A DNA stretch of 64,000 bases from Sulfobacillus sp. GTDB taxonomy: Bacteria; Bacillota; Sulfobacillia; Sulfobacillales; Sulfobacillaceae. The notes beneath the pieces were generated by a model that was given only the letters and a program-made list of their open reading frames with translations, was not told where the DNA came from and made no database searches. The position numbers and the translations under genes are program-made. Below are positions 36,874-45,011 of the stretch, in pieces; within the stretch, counting starts at the first letter, position 1, and every line of letters starts with the position of its first letter. The stretch covers positions 62,001-126,000 of the forward strand of contig DAHWKJ010000099.1 of NCBI GenBank assembly GCA_027343695.1, given 5' to 3'.

Positions 36874-37710
36874 TCAATAGAGAGGCCGACCACTCGCAAG
36901 ACCCATTACCGTATAAAAGGCCCGGAATCCTTCAATTACGGTGTCGGTCGTAAACCCTATGGTTCGCCCGTCTAACCTTTGTACACCGGGACAATACATC
37001 GCGCGGTCTGCCATGTCGGACGTCATCAAGGTCATGGTCCAATGGGTCGGGCTCTCAATTCGATAGGGTGTCAGCGACCCGGTTCGGGCTCGGGACAACG
37101 CTTCAGCCACTCCGGTCCGTAAACGTTGAGTTGTCTCATGCCTAGACATCAGTATCGCGGAATTCCGACTGACTCCCTCCTTGACCGTTACCGAAACTGC
37201 GGAAGGAAGCAACGCACTCACCTCGTGGGCCAATTTATCGTCCCCGGACACTAATCCAACAGGCACTCCATAGTATCCCGCCACTGCCGCATTAATGCCG
37301 GTTTCGCCTACTTCTCGGCCATTTAAGGTCACCCGGAAAATTTCCCCCGAATAGGTATGGTCCATCACGGCTGCCGCCGTTCCAGCCATGGCATGGTATC
37401 CCACAAACAACGCTAAGTCCGCCGCTTGCACACCCTGATTCATGGACAGCGCCTTCGTACCACCCGAGATCAGCCGGACTCCGGGCGGGAGTTGATCCCA
37501 CAGAACATTGAGCATGCCGTCATGGGAGTCGTTAACCACAATATCCCCTTCTAAGTCAGGCGCTGCTCGGAGTTCGGTCAGCACCGCGTCCAAGTCTTGC
37601 ATGAGAGCCACTCGCCCTCGCTCATACTGATCTTGTCCCGGTAGCAGTTGCCGACGTTCGACAATCCCGCTGATCCCCTCCATGTCGATTGATAGCCATA
37701 TACGCATCAT
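36874..37710 (-). CDS. M55-family D-aminopeptidase (DppA-like)
   Basis: Zinc D-aminopeptidases of this family release D-amino acids from D-Ala-containing peptides such as wall fragments. The 278-aa protein has the family start RIWLSIDMEGISGIV. It also has DIVVNDSHDGMLNVL, LFVGYHAMAG and GLVSGDDKLAHEV, which supply the expected metal ligands (Asp, Glu, His). In Bacillus dppA leads a dipeptide permease operon, but no permease is present here. Neighbours are a PIG-L deacetylase and a sortase-like protein, pointing to envelope or wall-peptide use. Confidence 0.88.
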   Translation of the reverse strand: MMRIWLSIDMEGISGIVERRQLLPGQDQYERGRVALMQDLDAVLTELRAAPDLEGDIVVNDSHDGMLNVLWDQLPPGVRLISGGTKALSMNQGVQAADLALFVGYHAMAGTAAAVMDHTYSGEIFRVTLNGREVGETGINAAVAGYYGVPVGLVSGDDKLAHEVSALLPSAVSVTVKEGVSRNSAILMSRHETTQRLRTGVAEALSRARTGSLTPYRIESPTHWTMTLMTSDMADRAMYCPGVQRLDGRTIGFTTDTVIEGFRAFYTVMGLASGRPLY

Positions 37711-37742
37711 GTCACTCCCCTTTCGCTTGTTGTGATCCGGTT

Positions 37743-39023
37743 CTATCTCTCGTCAAACATCAAGGATTCTGGCAAACGATACAACTGCAAGGGTGTGCGC
37801 CCTTTAAACCCTACGGCGGAGGAAATCTGAACCCCGAGCAAGACCACACGATCCGCCTGGTATTCGCTTAAGGGCCAGGACACCGATAATGACCGGGAGC
37901 CAAATTTGACTCCGATTTTCTCGCTATGTTCACCGCGAACAATCCCATCGCGATCTATGCGCCAATGACGGAGAGATCCAGTCGTCGGCATGTGCACCGT
38001 GACATGAAACACTTCATCGGCCTTTATCGATAACGTCAGGTCGACGCGTACCGTTTGCCGTTGCCCGGCAATGGCCCATTCCACGTGCCGAATGGGCGTA
38101 TCCTTTCTCAACCACTGCGCTAAGATGTTGCGCGTGGGGTTGGTGACGGACGCCCTCGAGCCAGGTATCCCATCAACGTCGCTCTCGATCCCGTCGCCCG
38201 TCATATCGTCCACCGATTCCTCAAACAACACCTCAGAACCGCGTGCAAATGCGAGCATGAAGGGCTTAATCAGCTCGACTTGACTTTGGTAGGCGAGCAA
38301 GGCCCGTTTCTTACGCATTACGGCATCAGGATCCATCTGCAATTCGTGCCATCGGTTAGGATGGATCCCCACCAAAGGCCGGGGGGCTTTCTGGCGTTGT
38401 CGAGGTCGAAATGCTAAAGGAAATGGCCAGGCGGGCCAATGGACCAAATAGCTTAAGTGGCGCACCTCGAATCCCAATTCCGTTCCGGCCAAGCGCGCAA
38501 ACGCTCCGGTCGCCCAATGATCTGGATGTTCATCATACGCGCTTGGTGCGACAACGACGCTCGGGCGTAGCTCTAACAAAATCTCTCGTAACAATGCCAG
38601 CAGTTCACGTCCCAAGTACGGACGGTTGTAGCCAGTCGTCTCGATATAAGGTGAGTGAGTGACACCTGACGTGGTGCTTTGAAACGGTTCATGCTCCCAA
38701 TGGTCCATCAACAATCGTTCCAATCCGCCATCGGGGAATCCTAAGAAACGGACATGTTCCGCACCCACACCCAATATCGCCAGAGCGTCGAGCGTTTCTC
38801 GCATTCGACGGTACCCAAGATTAATGTATTCGGGGGCGCTAACCTCGAGCGCCAGGTAATACCGCTCGGCGTCTTGGACGAATCCGTCTCCGTTCGTAAT
38901 GAGAATCACATTGACCGGCTCACCACGTTCCACGTAATGGCTGATTAGCCCCCCTGCACCCAGCACTTCATCGTCCGGGTGGGGCGCCACCACCACCAGT
39001 CCACCCCGATTAGGGTTCAACAC
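37743..39023 (-). CDS. PIG-L family deacetylase with C-terminal extension
   Basis: Zinc-dependent N-deacetylases of this family act on GlcNAc conjugates (for example GlcNAc-malate in bacillithiol synthesis, or GlcNAc-PI). The 426-aa protein has VVVAPHPDDEVLGAGG (HPDDE at 15-19). The third ligand region is APSAYDEHPDHWATGAF near residue 163. The domain ends near 240, and the last 180 or so residues are not recognised. GTG at 39023 overlaps the biotin carrier gene by 14 nt and has no good Shine-Dalgarno site, so coupling is likely. The substrate is unknown. Confidence 0.85.
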   Translation of the reverse strand: MLNPNRGGLVVVAPHPDDEVLGAGGLISHYVERGEPVNVILITNGDGFVQDAERYYLALEVSAPEYINLGYRRMRETLDALAILGVGAEHVRFLGFPDGGLERLLMDHWEHEPFQSTTSGVTHSPYIETTGYNRPYLGRELLALLREILLELRPSVVVAPSAYDEHPDHWATGAFARLAGTELGFEVRHLSYLVHWPAWPFPLAFRPRQRQKAPRPLVGIHPNRWHELQMDPDAVMRKKRALLAYQSQVELIKPFMLAFARGSEVLFEESVDDMTGDGIESDVDGIPGSRASVTNPTRNILAQWLRKDTPIRHVEWAIAGQRQTVRVDLTLSIKADEVFHVTVHMPTTGSLRHWRIDRDGIVRGEHSEKIGVKFGSRSLSVSWPLSEYQADRVVLLGVQISSAVGFKGRTPLQLYRLPESLMFDER

Positions 39024-39414
39024 TGAACAGAGGGTCTTGCGCGCTCACGGTGCCGCCCTTTTGCACGTGGATGGCCTCAATCCGTCCCGCAATGGGGGCC
39101 GTAATCTCGTTTTCCATCTTCATAGCTTCCAAAATCACAATAATTTGCCCTGGAACAACCGCTTGTCCCACACTGGCGCGAACATCTAAGACCGCTCCAG
39201 GTAACGGCGCTTCGACCGTGATCCCATGCCCGCCACCGGTATGCGATGTGCTGGTAGGAGCCGATGGCACAATCACCTCCGATTCCCGATTCATTTTCTG
39301 AACCGGTTTCGGTGCCGGAGCTACCGTTGAGGAAGCGGTGGTCCCATCGAGTTCTTCTGCTTCTACGTCGTACACTACTCCATTGATTGTCAGTCGGAAT
39401 TTACGCACTGCCAT
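39010..39414 (-). CDS. Biotin carboxyl carrier protein of an acyl-CoA carboxylase
   Basis: The 134-aa protein has an N-terminal stretch (KFRLTINGVVYDVEAEE), then a Pro/Ser/Thr-rich linker (about 25-60). The biotinyl domain ends with EAMKMENEITAP, where K99 is the biotinylated lysine. It carries carboxyl groups from a biotin carboxylase to the carboxyltransferase encoded upstream. The biotin carboxylase gene is not in this window. Confidence 0.93.
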   Translation of the reverse strand: MAVRKFRLTINGVVYDVEAEELDGTTASSTVAPAPKPVQKMNRESEVIVPSAPTSTSHTGGGHGITVEAPLPGAVLDVRASVGQAVVPGQIIVILEAMKMENEITAPIAGRIEAIHVQKGGTVSAQDPLFSVEP

Positions 39415-39452
39415 ACATCACGTCGTCCCTTCTTTTGGATCCCTAGATCCTT

Positions 39453-39623
39453 TTACAGCCAGCGCCACAACGTAGTCTGTGGCCAGCTTTCGCGAATTCT
39501 GATACGACTTTCAGTCCCCCAGGATTCACTGGTCTCCATGGTAAGGAGGGTGGCCATAATCAGTGCCACGATCTCCCCATCAATCGGTTCCTGATCCGTT
39601 TTGTTCGTGAGTTTCTTAGTCAT
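39453..39623 (-). CDS. 56-residue small protein in the acyl-CoA carboxylase gene set
   Basis: Starting at ATG 39623, which overlaps the carboxyltransferase stop by 4 nt (ATGA), an open frame encodes MTKKLTNKTDQEPIDGEIVA... and ends with TTLWRWL. It has a short helix-like core (EIVALIMATLLTM) and a basic part with spaced Trp residues (RIRIRESWPQ). This layout resembles the small epsilon-type subunits of acyl-CoA carboxylases, or the C-terminal part of MmdD/OadG-like subunits. Both types have an E-x-x-A-x-I/L helix followed by an Arg/Trp tail. The resemblance is by eye and the assignment is tentative. The length, the coupling and the gap before the biotin carrier (39 nt) support a real gene. 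Confidence 0.6.
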   Translation of the reverse strand: MTKKLTNKTDQEPIDGEIVALIMATLLTMETSESWGTESRIRIRESWPQTTLWRWL

Positions 39624-41173
39624 AGCGGAATATTGCCGTGCCGCTTGGGCGGTCGGCTCTCCTTTTTGTTAAAGAGTCCCATCAGGGCCCGCGCAACGTG
39701 CGCCCTGGTCTCGGCCGGGTCAATTACCGAATCGATGTATCCATGCGCCGCAGCCACATACGGGCTTGCAAACTGGTCCCGATATTCTTGAGATTTGGCT
39801 CTTCGAGCCAGCACCGGGTCCTCGGCCTCGGCAATTTCATCGCGAAAGATAATGTTGGCGGCTCCATCGGGTCCCATCACCGCAATTTCAGCAGTCGGCC
39901 AAGCCATCGCGAGATCCGCACCTAAACCACGGCTACACATCGCTAAGTACGCTCCACCATAGGCCTTACGAAGAATGACGGTAACCTTGGGCACTGTAGC
40001 TTCTGCATAGGCATATAGTACTTTGGCACCGTGGCGTATTATTCCGCCAAACTCTTGCGATGTACCCGGTAAATACCCCGGGGTATCGACCAATGTCAGA
40101 AGCGGGACGTTGAACGCATCACAAAATCGAACAAAGCGTGCAAGTTTCGTCGACGCGTTAATATCGAGAGTCCCGGCCAAAACGCGCGGCTGATTGGCCA
40201 CTATCCCCACTGCACGCCCGCCGATTCGACCCAAACCAATGACGAGGTTGTCTGCGTACCCTTCTTGCAGTTCGAAAAAACTATCCCGATCGAGCACTGC
40301 AGTGATTACGGTTTTCACGTTATACGGCTTATTGGGATCCGGAGGAACCAGATTCCGCAAGGATATCTCGGCGCGATCTAATGGATCTCCCACTTCCCGA
40401 ATTGGCGGATCTTCCCGATTGTTATTGGGCACGTAACTCAAAAATTTCCGAACCCAATCTAAAGCCTCGTGATCATCGCGGGCCGCCAAGTGGGCCACCC
40501 CTGAACGACGCACTTGGGCCTCGGCGCCGCCAAGATCCTCGGCCGTCACCGTTTCGCCGGTCACAGTTTTTATGACTTGAGGCCCGGTGATAAACATCTG
40601 TCCCGTATTCCTGACCATAATAATCAAATCGGTCAGTGCTGGAGAATAGACCGCGCCGCCCGCGCTAGGACCCAGAATCACGGTGATTTGAGGAATCACA
40701 CCGGAAGCCCAGGTGTTGCGCTTGAAAATCTCACCGTATCCATTTAAGGCGTCGACCCCCTCCTGAATCCGGGCCCCACCAGAATCATTGAGACCAATGA
40801 TTGGGGCACCGGCCTTCAGGGCCAAGTCTTGTACGCGCTGAATTTTTGCGGCGTGCATCTCCCCGAGCGACCCTCCCAAGACCGTAAAATCCTGAGAAAA
40901 AACATAGACTAACCGATCATGGATACGGCCAAATCCTGTCACCACGCCATCTGCAGGAGCCACTGCCTGATCCATTCCAAACAATGACGACCGATGTTTC
41001 ACGTGCGCACCGATTTCCTCGAAAGTGTCCTTATCTAAGAGTACCTGGATACGCTCACGGGCCGTGAGTTTGCCCGACTGATGCTGGCGAGCGATGCGCT
41101 TGACGCCCCCCATGGCCTCAATATGTTCTTGGCGTTTCTTGAGTTCATCTAATGGCGCATTACTCACCGACAT
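39620..41173 (-). CDS. Acyl-CoA carboxylase carboxyltransferase subunit (propionyl/methylmalonyl-CoA type)
   Basis: It transfers CO2 from biotin to an acyl-CoA, or the reverse in decarboxylases. The 517-aa protein starts with LTARERIQVLLD and has SQDFTVLGGSLGEMHAAKI. The N-terminal oxyanion segment is NDSGGARIQEGV, and the C-terminal half has LVDTPGYLPGTSQEFGGIIRHGAKV and RKAYGGAYLAM. These features mark the PccB/MmdA family. The mutase and epimerase genes upstream make propionyl-CoA the likely substrate. It overlaps the epimerase gene by 14 nt. Confidence 0.92.
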   Translation of the reverse strand: MSVSNAPLDELKKRQEHIEAMGGVKRIARQHQSGKLTARERIQVLLDKDTFEEIGAHVKHRSSLFGMDQAVAPADGVVTGFGRIHDRLVYVFSQDFTVLGGSLGEMHAAKIQRVQDLALKAGAPIIGLNDSGGARIQEGVDALNGYGEIFKRNTWASGVIPQITVILGPSAGGAVYSPALTDLIIMVRNTGQMFITGPQVIKTVTGETVTAEDLGGAEAQVRRSGVAHLAARDDHEALDWVRKFLSYVPNNNREDPPIREVGDPLDRAEISLRNLVPPDPNKPYNVKTVITAVLDRDSFFELQEGYADNLVIGLGRIGGRAVGIVANQPRVLAGTLDINASTKLARFVRFCDAFNVPLLTLVDTPGYLPGTSQEFGGIIRHGAKVLYAYAEATVPKVTVILRKAYGGAYLAMCSRGLGADLAMAWPTAEIAVMGPDGAANIIFRDEIAEAEDPVLARRAKSQEYRDQFASPYVAAAHGYIDSVIDPAETRAHVARALMGLFNKKESRPPKRHGNIPL

Positions 41174-41567
41174 GTTCCCCCGGTTGCACCAATTCTAATA
41201 ACACGCCCCCGGTGGATGCCGGATGGACAAAAGCCACCATTGAGCCATTAGCGCCCGGCCGTGGTTCATTATCGATTACGCGCAACCCACGAGCTTTTAG
41301 GTCTCCGAGGGACTGCCGAATATCTGAAACAGCCACCGCTACATGATGCAATCCAGGCCCGCGACGCTCAATGAAACGGGCCACCGGGGAAGCCTCTCCG
41401 GTGGGTTCCAGTAACTCAAATCGCCCTCCATCGAATGGTAAAAACGCTATTTCGACTCCGTCCGATTCCACCACTTCACGGTGGACGACTGCGAGTCCCA
41501 AGGCTTGGTAGGCACCTATCGCCTCATCTAAACTTCTCACCGCGACGCCTAAATGGTCGAGTTTCAT
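41160..41567 (-). CDS. mce: Methylmalonyl-CoA epimerase
   Basis: This VOC-fold enzyme interconverts (R)- and (S)-methylmalonyl-CoA. The 135-aa protein starts KLDHLGVAVRSLDEAI (first metal His). It has GLHHVAVAVSDIRQSL (second half) and ends with GGVLLELVQPGEH (Glu ligand). The length is typical. It lies between the mutase and carboxyltransferase genes, which completes the propionyl-CoA to succinyl-CoA route except for missing subunits. Confidence 0.94.
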   Translation of the reverse strand: MKLDHLGVAVRSLDEAIGAYQALGLAVVHREVVESDGVEIAFLPFDGGRFELLEPTGEASPVARFIERRGPGLHHVAVAVSDIRQSLGDLKARGLRVIDNEPRPGANGSMVAFVHPASTGGVLLELVQPGEHVGE

Positions 41568-41585
41568 GAGTCTCCTCTCTCCTCC

Positions 41586-43259
41586 TCACAGGACGACTGG
41601 GGGGTGGTACCTGCCAAAATGGCTTTTCAGTACACCCACCATTTCTCCCAAGGTTGCATACGCCCTGACGCATTCCATGAGAGGATCCAATAAATTTTGA
41701 TTGGAGACCACAACGCGGTCCAACCAAGCCAACGCTGCCTCGACACGTGCAGCGTCACGCGTGGCCCGGACGTTAGCCAGCTTGGCTACTTGCCTGGCCT
41801 CCAGCGTTTCATCCACCCGGAGAATTTCTCGATTGGGTGGTTCTTCCCCGCCAAACCGATTCATGCCAACAATCACTTGACGCCCTGCCTCTACTTTTTG
41901 CTGAAAACGCCAGGCAGCTTCTTGAATTTCACGCTGTATGTACCCTTGTTCGATGGCTTCTACGGCTCCACCCAGTCCTGCGATATGGTCTAAATACTTC
42001 CGTGCAGCCGCCTCTAGGCGGTCTGTCAAATCCTCGACAAAAAAGGATCCCCCTAATGGGTCAACCGTAGCGGTGACACCTGACTCGTACGCTAAGATCT
42101 GTTGCGTCCGTAATGCAACGCGGGCCGAAGCTTCCGTAGGGAGTGCCAATGCCTCGTCCTTCGAATTGGTGTGTAGTGACTGGGTTCCCCCTAACACCGC
42201 GGACAAAGCCTGAAGCGTTACGCGCGCCACGTTATTGTCCGGTTGTTGCGCCGTCAAGGTGGATCCAGCAGTTTGGCTATGAAACCGTAATTGCCAGGAA
42301 CGCGGATCGCGTGCCCCAAATTTGTTGCGCATAATATCGGCCCACAGCCGTCGCGCTGCCCGAAACTTAGCGATCTCTTCGAAAAAGTCCATATGGGCAT
42401 TGAAAAAAAACGAGAGCCGGGGTCCAAAGACATCCACGTCGAGGCCGGCCGCTATGGCGGCGTCGACGTAGGCGATGCCGTTGGCCAACGTAAAGGCAAT
42501 CTCTTGAGCCGCCGTCGAACCCGCCTCACGGATATGATAGCCCGATATGCTAATGGTATTCCAGCTCGGAAGATGCTGGGCGCACCAAGAAAACGTGTCC
42601 GTTATGAGGCGCATGGAGGGTTTCGGTGGGAAAATATAGGTCCCCCGCGCCGAATATTCCTTCAAGATATCGTTTTGAATGGTCCCGCTCAGGGCCTTCA
42701 GATCGACGCCTTGCTTTTCGGCGACTGCTGCCACCATCAAGAGTAAAATTGCAGCCGGCGCGTTGATGGTCATGGACACCGAGACCCGGTCTAAAGGAAT
42801 TCCCTGTAGCAGAATTTCCATGTCGGACAGGCTATCAATAGCGACCCCCACCTTGCCCACCTCGCCGCGAGCCGGCTCTTGGTCCGAGTCGTATCCCATC
42901 TGGGTCGGCAGATCAAAGGCGACCGACAATCCAGTTTGGCCTTGTTCCAGCAAATATCGATAACGGCGATTAGACTCTTCGGCCGTGCCGAATCCCGCAT
43001 ACTGCCGCATCGTCCAATGTCGCCCCCGATACATGGTCGGGTAGATTCCTCGAGTATAGGGATAGGACCCCGGGAACCCGAGTTCCTCAAGATATGCCGC
43101 ACTATCCCAGTCGAGTGGCGTATAAAGAGCCTCGACGGGGATATCCGAGACCGTCTCAAACGACTCTTGAGACGGTCGGCCCTTGTTTACAAACGGTTGC
43201 AAGACGGCTTTTTGCCATTCCTGGTAGGCTCCAAGTAGCCGAATATCTGGATCTCCCAT
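41586..43259 (-). CDS. Methylmalonyl-CoA mutase large (catalytic) subunit, without B12 domain
   Basis: The TIM-barrel part of a cobalamin mutase, 557 aa. It has [63 protein letters not shown] and [17 protein letters not shown]. The two Tyr residues of YPTM and RQYAG and the Arg of PSMR, which contact substrate in methylmalonyl-CoA mutases, are kept. This argues against an isobutyryl-CoA mutase. The chain ends at [10 protein letters not shown], so the cobalamin-binding domain must be a separate protein encoded elsewhere. ATG at 43259 is preceded by AAGGAGGATTCTAGG. Confidence 0.93.
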   Translation of the reverse strand: MGDPDIRLLGAYQEWQKAVLQPFVNKGRPSQESFETVSDIPVEALYTPLDWDSAAYLEELGFPGSYPYTRGIYPTMYRGRHWTMRQYAGFGTAEESNRRYRYLLEQGQTGLSVAFDLPTQMGYDSDQEPARGEVGKVGVAIDSLSDMEILLQGIPLDRVSVSMTINAPAAILLLMVAAVAEKQGVDLKALSGTIQNDILKEYSARGTYIFPPKPSMRLITDTFSWCAQHLPSWNTISISGYHIREAGSTAAQEIAFTLANGIAYVDAAIAAGLDVDVFGPRLSFFFNAHMDFFEEIAKFRAARRLWADIMRNKFGARDPRSWQLRFHSQTAGSTLTAQQPDNNVARVTLQALSAVLGGTQSLHTNSKDEALALPTEASARVALRTQQILAYESGVTATVDPLGGSFFVEDLTDRLEAAARKYLDHIAGLGGAVEAIEQGYIQREIQEAAWRFQQKVEAGRQVIVGMNRFGGEEPPNREILRVDETLEARQVAKLANVRATRDAARVEAALAWLDRVVVSNQNLLDPLMECVRAYATLGEMVGVLKSHFGRYHPPVVL

Positions 43260-43290
43260 CCTAGAATCCTCCTTACGTCATCCCACCGTC

Positions 43291-44544
43291 TTAGCGCAAC
43301 CAACCTCGGATTCGCATCGCTTGCGCGATACGCTCGGTGGCTACCAGGTACGCGGACTTGCGCAAGGTCACCCCAAAGCGTTCATGCATGGTATGCATAT
43401 CAGCCATGGCACGCGACATGTAAGATTCCAGACGTTGATTAATCTCTTCCTCGCTCCAATAAAAACGGGTTTGGTTTTGCACCCATTCAAAGTACGAAAC
43501 CGTCACCCCTCCGGAGTTGCCCAGGACATCGGGAACCACCATAACCCCCTTGTCAAAGAGGATTCGATCGGCCTCGGGCGTGGTTGGCCCGTTGGCCCCT
43601 TCACCGACGATGCGAGCTTGAATGTTGTGCGCATTGTCCGACGTAATCTGATTTTCCAACGCCGCTGGAAATAAAATATCCACCGGCAGTTCCAACAACT
43701 CCTTGTTGTCGATCGGTTCTGCATGTGGATATCCTTGAAGATTGCGATTCACCCGTTTATACTCCAATAAGTCCTGGATGTTAATCCCGGCCGGATTATA
43801 CAATCCCCCATCTTTATCTGAAACGGCGACGACCGTCGCCCCCAGTTGGTGCGAGATTTCGGCCGCTACCGAACCCACATTACCAAAGCCTTGCACGGCA
43901 ATGCGGCTCTTACTAAAATCAATGCCGAGTTCCGTAGCCAATTGCCGCGTGGCGAAGACCAATCCGCGCCCGGTCGCTGCCACCCGGCCCGCCGATCCTC
44001 CAATGACTAAAGGTTTACCGGTGATCAAACCAAACGTGTTTTCCCCACGAATACGCGAATATTCGTCGACCATCCAAGCCATAATCTGAGGATTGGTAGA
44101 CACATCTGGTGCTGGAATATCTTTATCGGGTCCAATTACAAGACTCACGGCACGGATATATTCACGGCTTAAACGCTCAATTTCCCGTTCCGACAGTTGG
44201 TCTACATCACACGCAATGCCCCCTTTGCCTCCACCGTAGGGAAGGTTTAAGAGAGCACATTTGACGCTCATCCACATCGCTAATGCCTTGACTTCATCCA
44301 TATTCACATCCGAATGGAACCTCAAACCACCTTTAGTTGGTCCTAAAGCGTCATTATGTTGGACACGATAGCCTGTGAACACCTGCACCGATCCATCGTC
44401 TCGCACAAACGGCACGGCCACCTCAAATGACCGCAATGGTTGCTTCAAAATTTCATATGCTGCCGGCTCGACCCCCAGTGTGTCGACCGCCTCTTTAAAA
44501 GCTTGTTGCGCCCGCAAATACGGGTTGAGTGACGTATCCGCCAC
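43291..44544 (-). CDS. gdhA: Glutamate dehydrogenase (RocG/GudB type)
   Basis: It interconverts glutamate and 2-oxoglutarate. From GTG at 44544 (preceded by AGGGGGGCGCG) the protein is 417 aa. It has GPTKGGLRFHSDVN and LNLPYGGGKGGIACD (catalytic Lys), the PAPDVSTNPQIMAWM segment and the dinucleotide fold VQGFGNVGSVAAE. The frame is open to 44571. An extended -10 promoter lies just upstream, and the mutase gene follows after 31 nt, suggesting that amino-acid carbon is directed into the TCA cycle. Confidence 0.95.
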   Translation of the reverse strand: MADTSLNPYLRAQQAFKEAVDTLGVEPAAYEILKQPLRSFEVAVPFVRDDGSVQVFTGYRVQHNDALGPTKGGLRFHSDVNMDEVKALAMWMSVKCALLNLPYGGGKGGIACDVDQLSEREIERLSREYIRAVSLVIGPDKDIPAPDVSTNPQIMAWMVDEYSRIRGENTFGLITGKPLVIGGSAGRVAATGRGLVFATRQLATELGIDFSKSRIAVQGFGNVGSVAAEISHQLGATVVAVSDKDGGLYNPAGINIQDLLEYKRVNRNLQGYPHAEPIDNKELLELPVDILFPAALENQITSDNAHNIQARIVGEGANGPTTPEADRILFDKGVMVVPDVLGNSGGVTVSYFEWVQNQTRFYWSEEEINQRLESYMSRAMADMHTMHERFGVTLRKSAYLVATERIAQAMRIRGWLR

Positions 44545-44584
44545 TGTACGCGCCCCCCTAAAGTTGTCCAAGATATCCGTCGGT

Positions 44585-44593
44585 ATTATAGCA
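44585..44593 (-). promoter_or_regulatory. Extended -10 promoter of the gdh operon
   Basis: TGCTATAAT: a perfect TATAAT (44590-44585) with an upstream TG one base away. No clear -35 is seen at 16-18 nt. It lies about 40 nt before the gdh start. Confidence 0.6.
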
Positions 44594-44639
44594 CAAACCT
44601 AACGAAACCCTCGGGGATCTCGCCGCGGTTGTAGACCAA

Positions 44640-44927
44640 CTATTTTATACTGGACGCATTCTGAACCTTTCCCCCGATTGCGGAGCGCAGGATAGGCACC
44701 TCGACGTTGTCCGCTAAGTGCAAAACCAAACGATCTGGCGTTTGCGACACCACAGTACCAATGAGGCCGCCAACCGTGTAGACTTCCTCGCCTAGTTGGA
44801 TCTCTGACTGCAATTGCTTCCGTTTCTTCTGTTGGCGTGATTGCTGCATAAACATCCAAATCGTCATTCCAATGATGACGATAAAAAATACCCAGTAAAT
44901 ACTGCTGGTGCCCTTATGCGTGGTCAT
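44640..44927 (-). CDS. yajC: YajC-family preprotein translocase accessory subunit
   Basis: YajC associates with SecDF in the membrane. The 95-aa protein has one N-terminal membrane segment (about residues 10-27) with MQQSRQQKKRKQLQSEI after it. The conserved core is LGEEVYTVGGLIGTVVS. ATG at 44927 is preceded by AATAGGAGTGG. In many Bacillota yajC lies between tgt and secDF; here it sits between rsgI and gdh. Confidence 0.92.
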   Translation of the reverse strand: MTTHKGTSSIYWVFFIVIIGMTIWMFMQQSRQQKKRKQLQSEIQLGEEVYTVGGLIGTVVSQTPDRLVLHLADNVEVPILRSAIGGKVQNASSIK

Positions 44928-45011
44928 CCACTCCTATTCTTATCCGGTTGTCCCGTTTCCGGTCATGACTAGTTCGGGATCCCCATAGAAAATTCCTGCT
45001 TATCCACCCGC

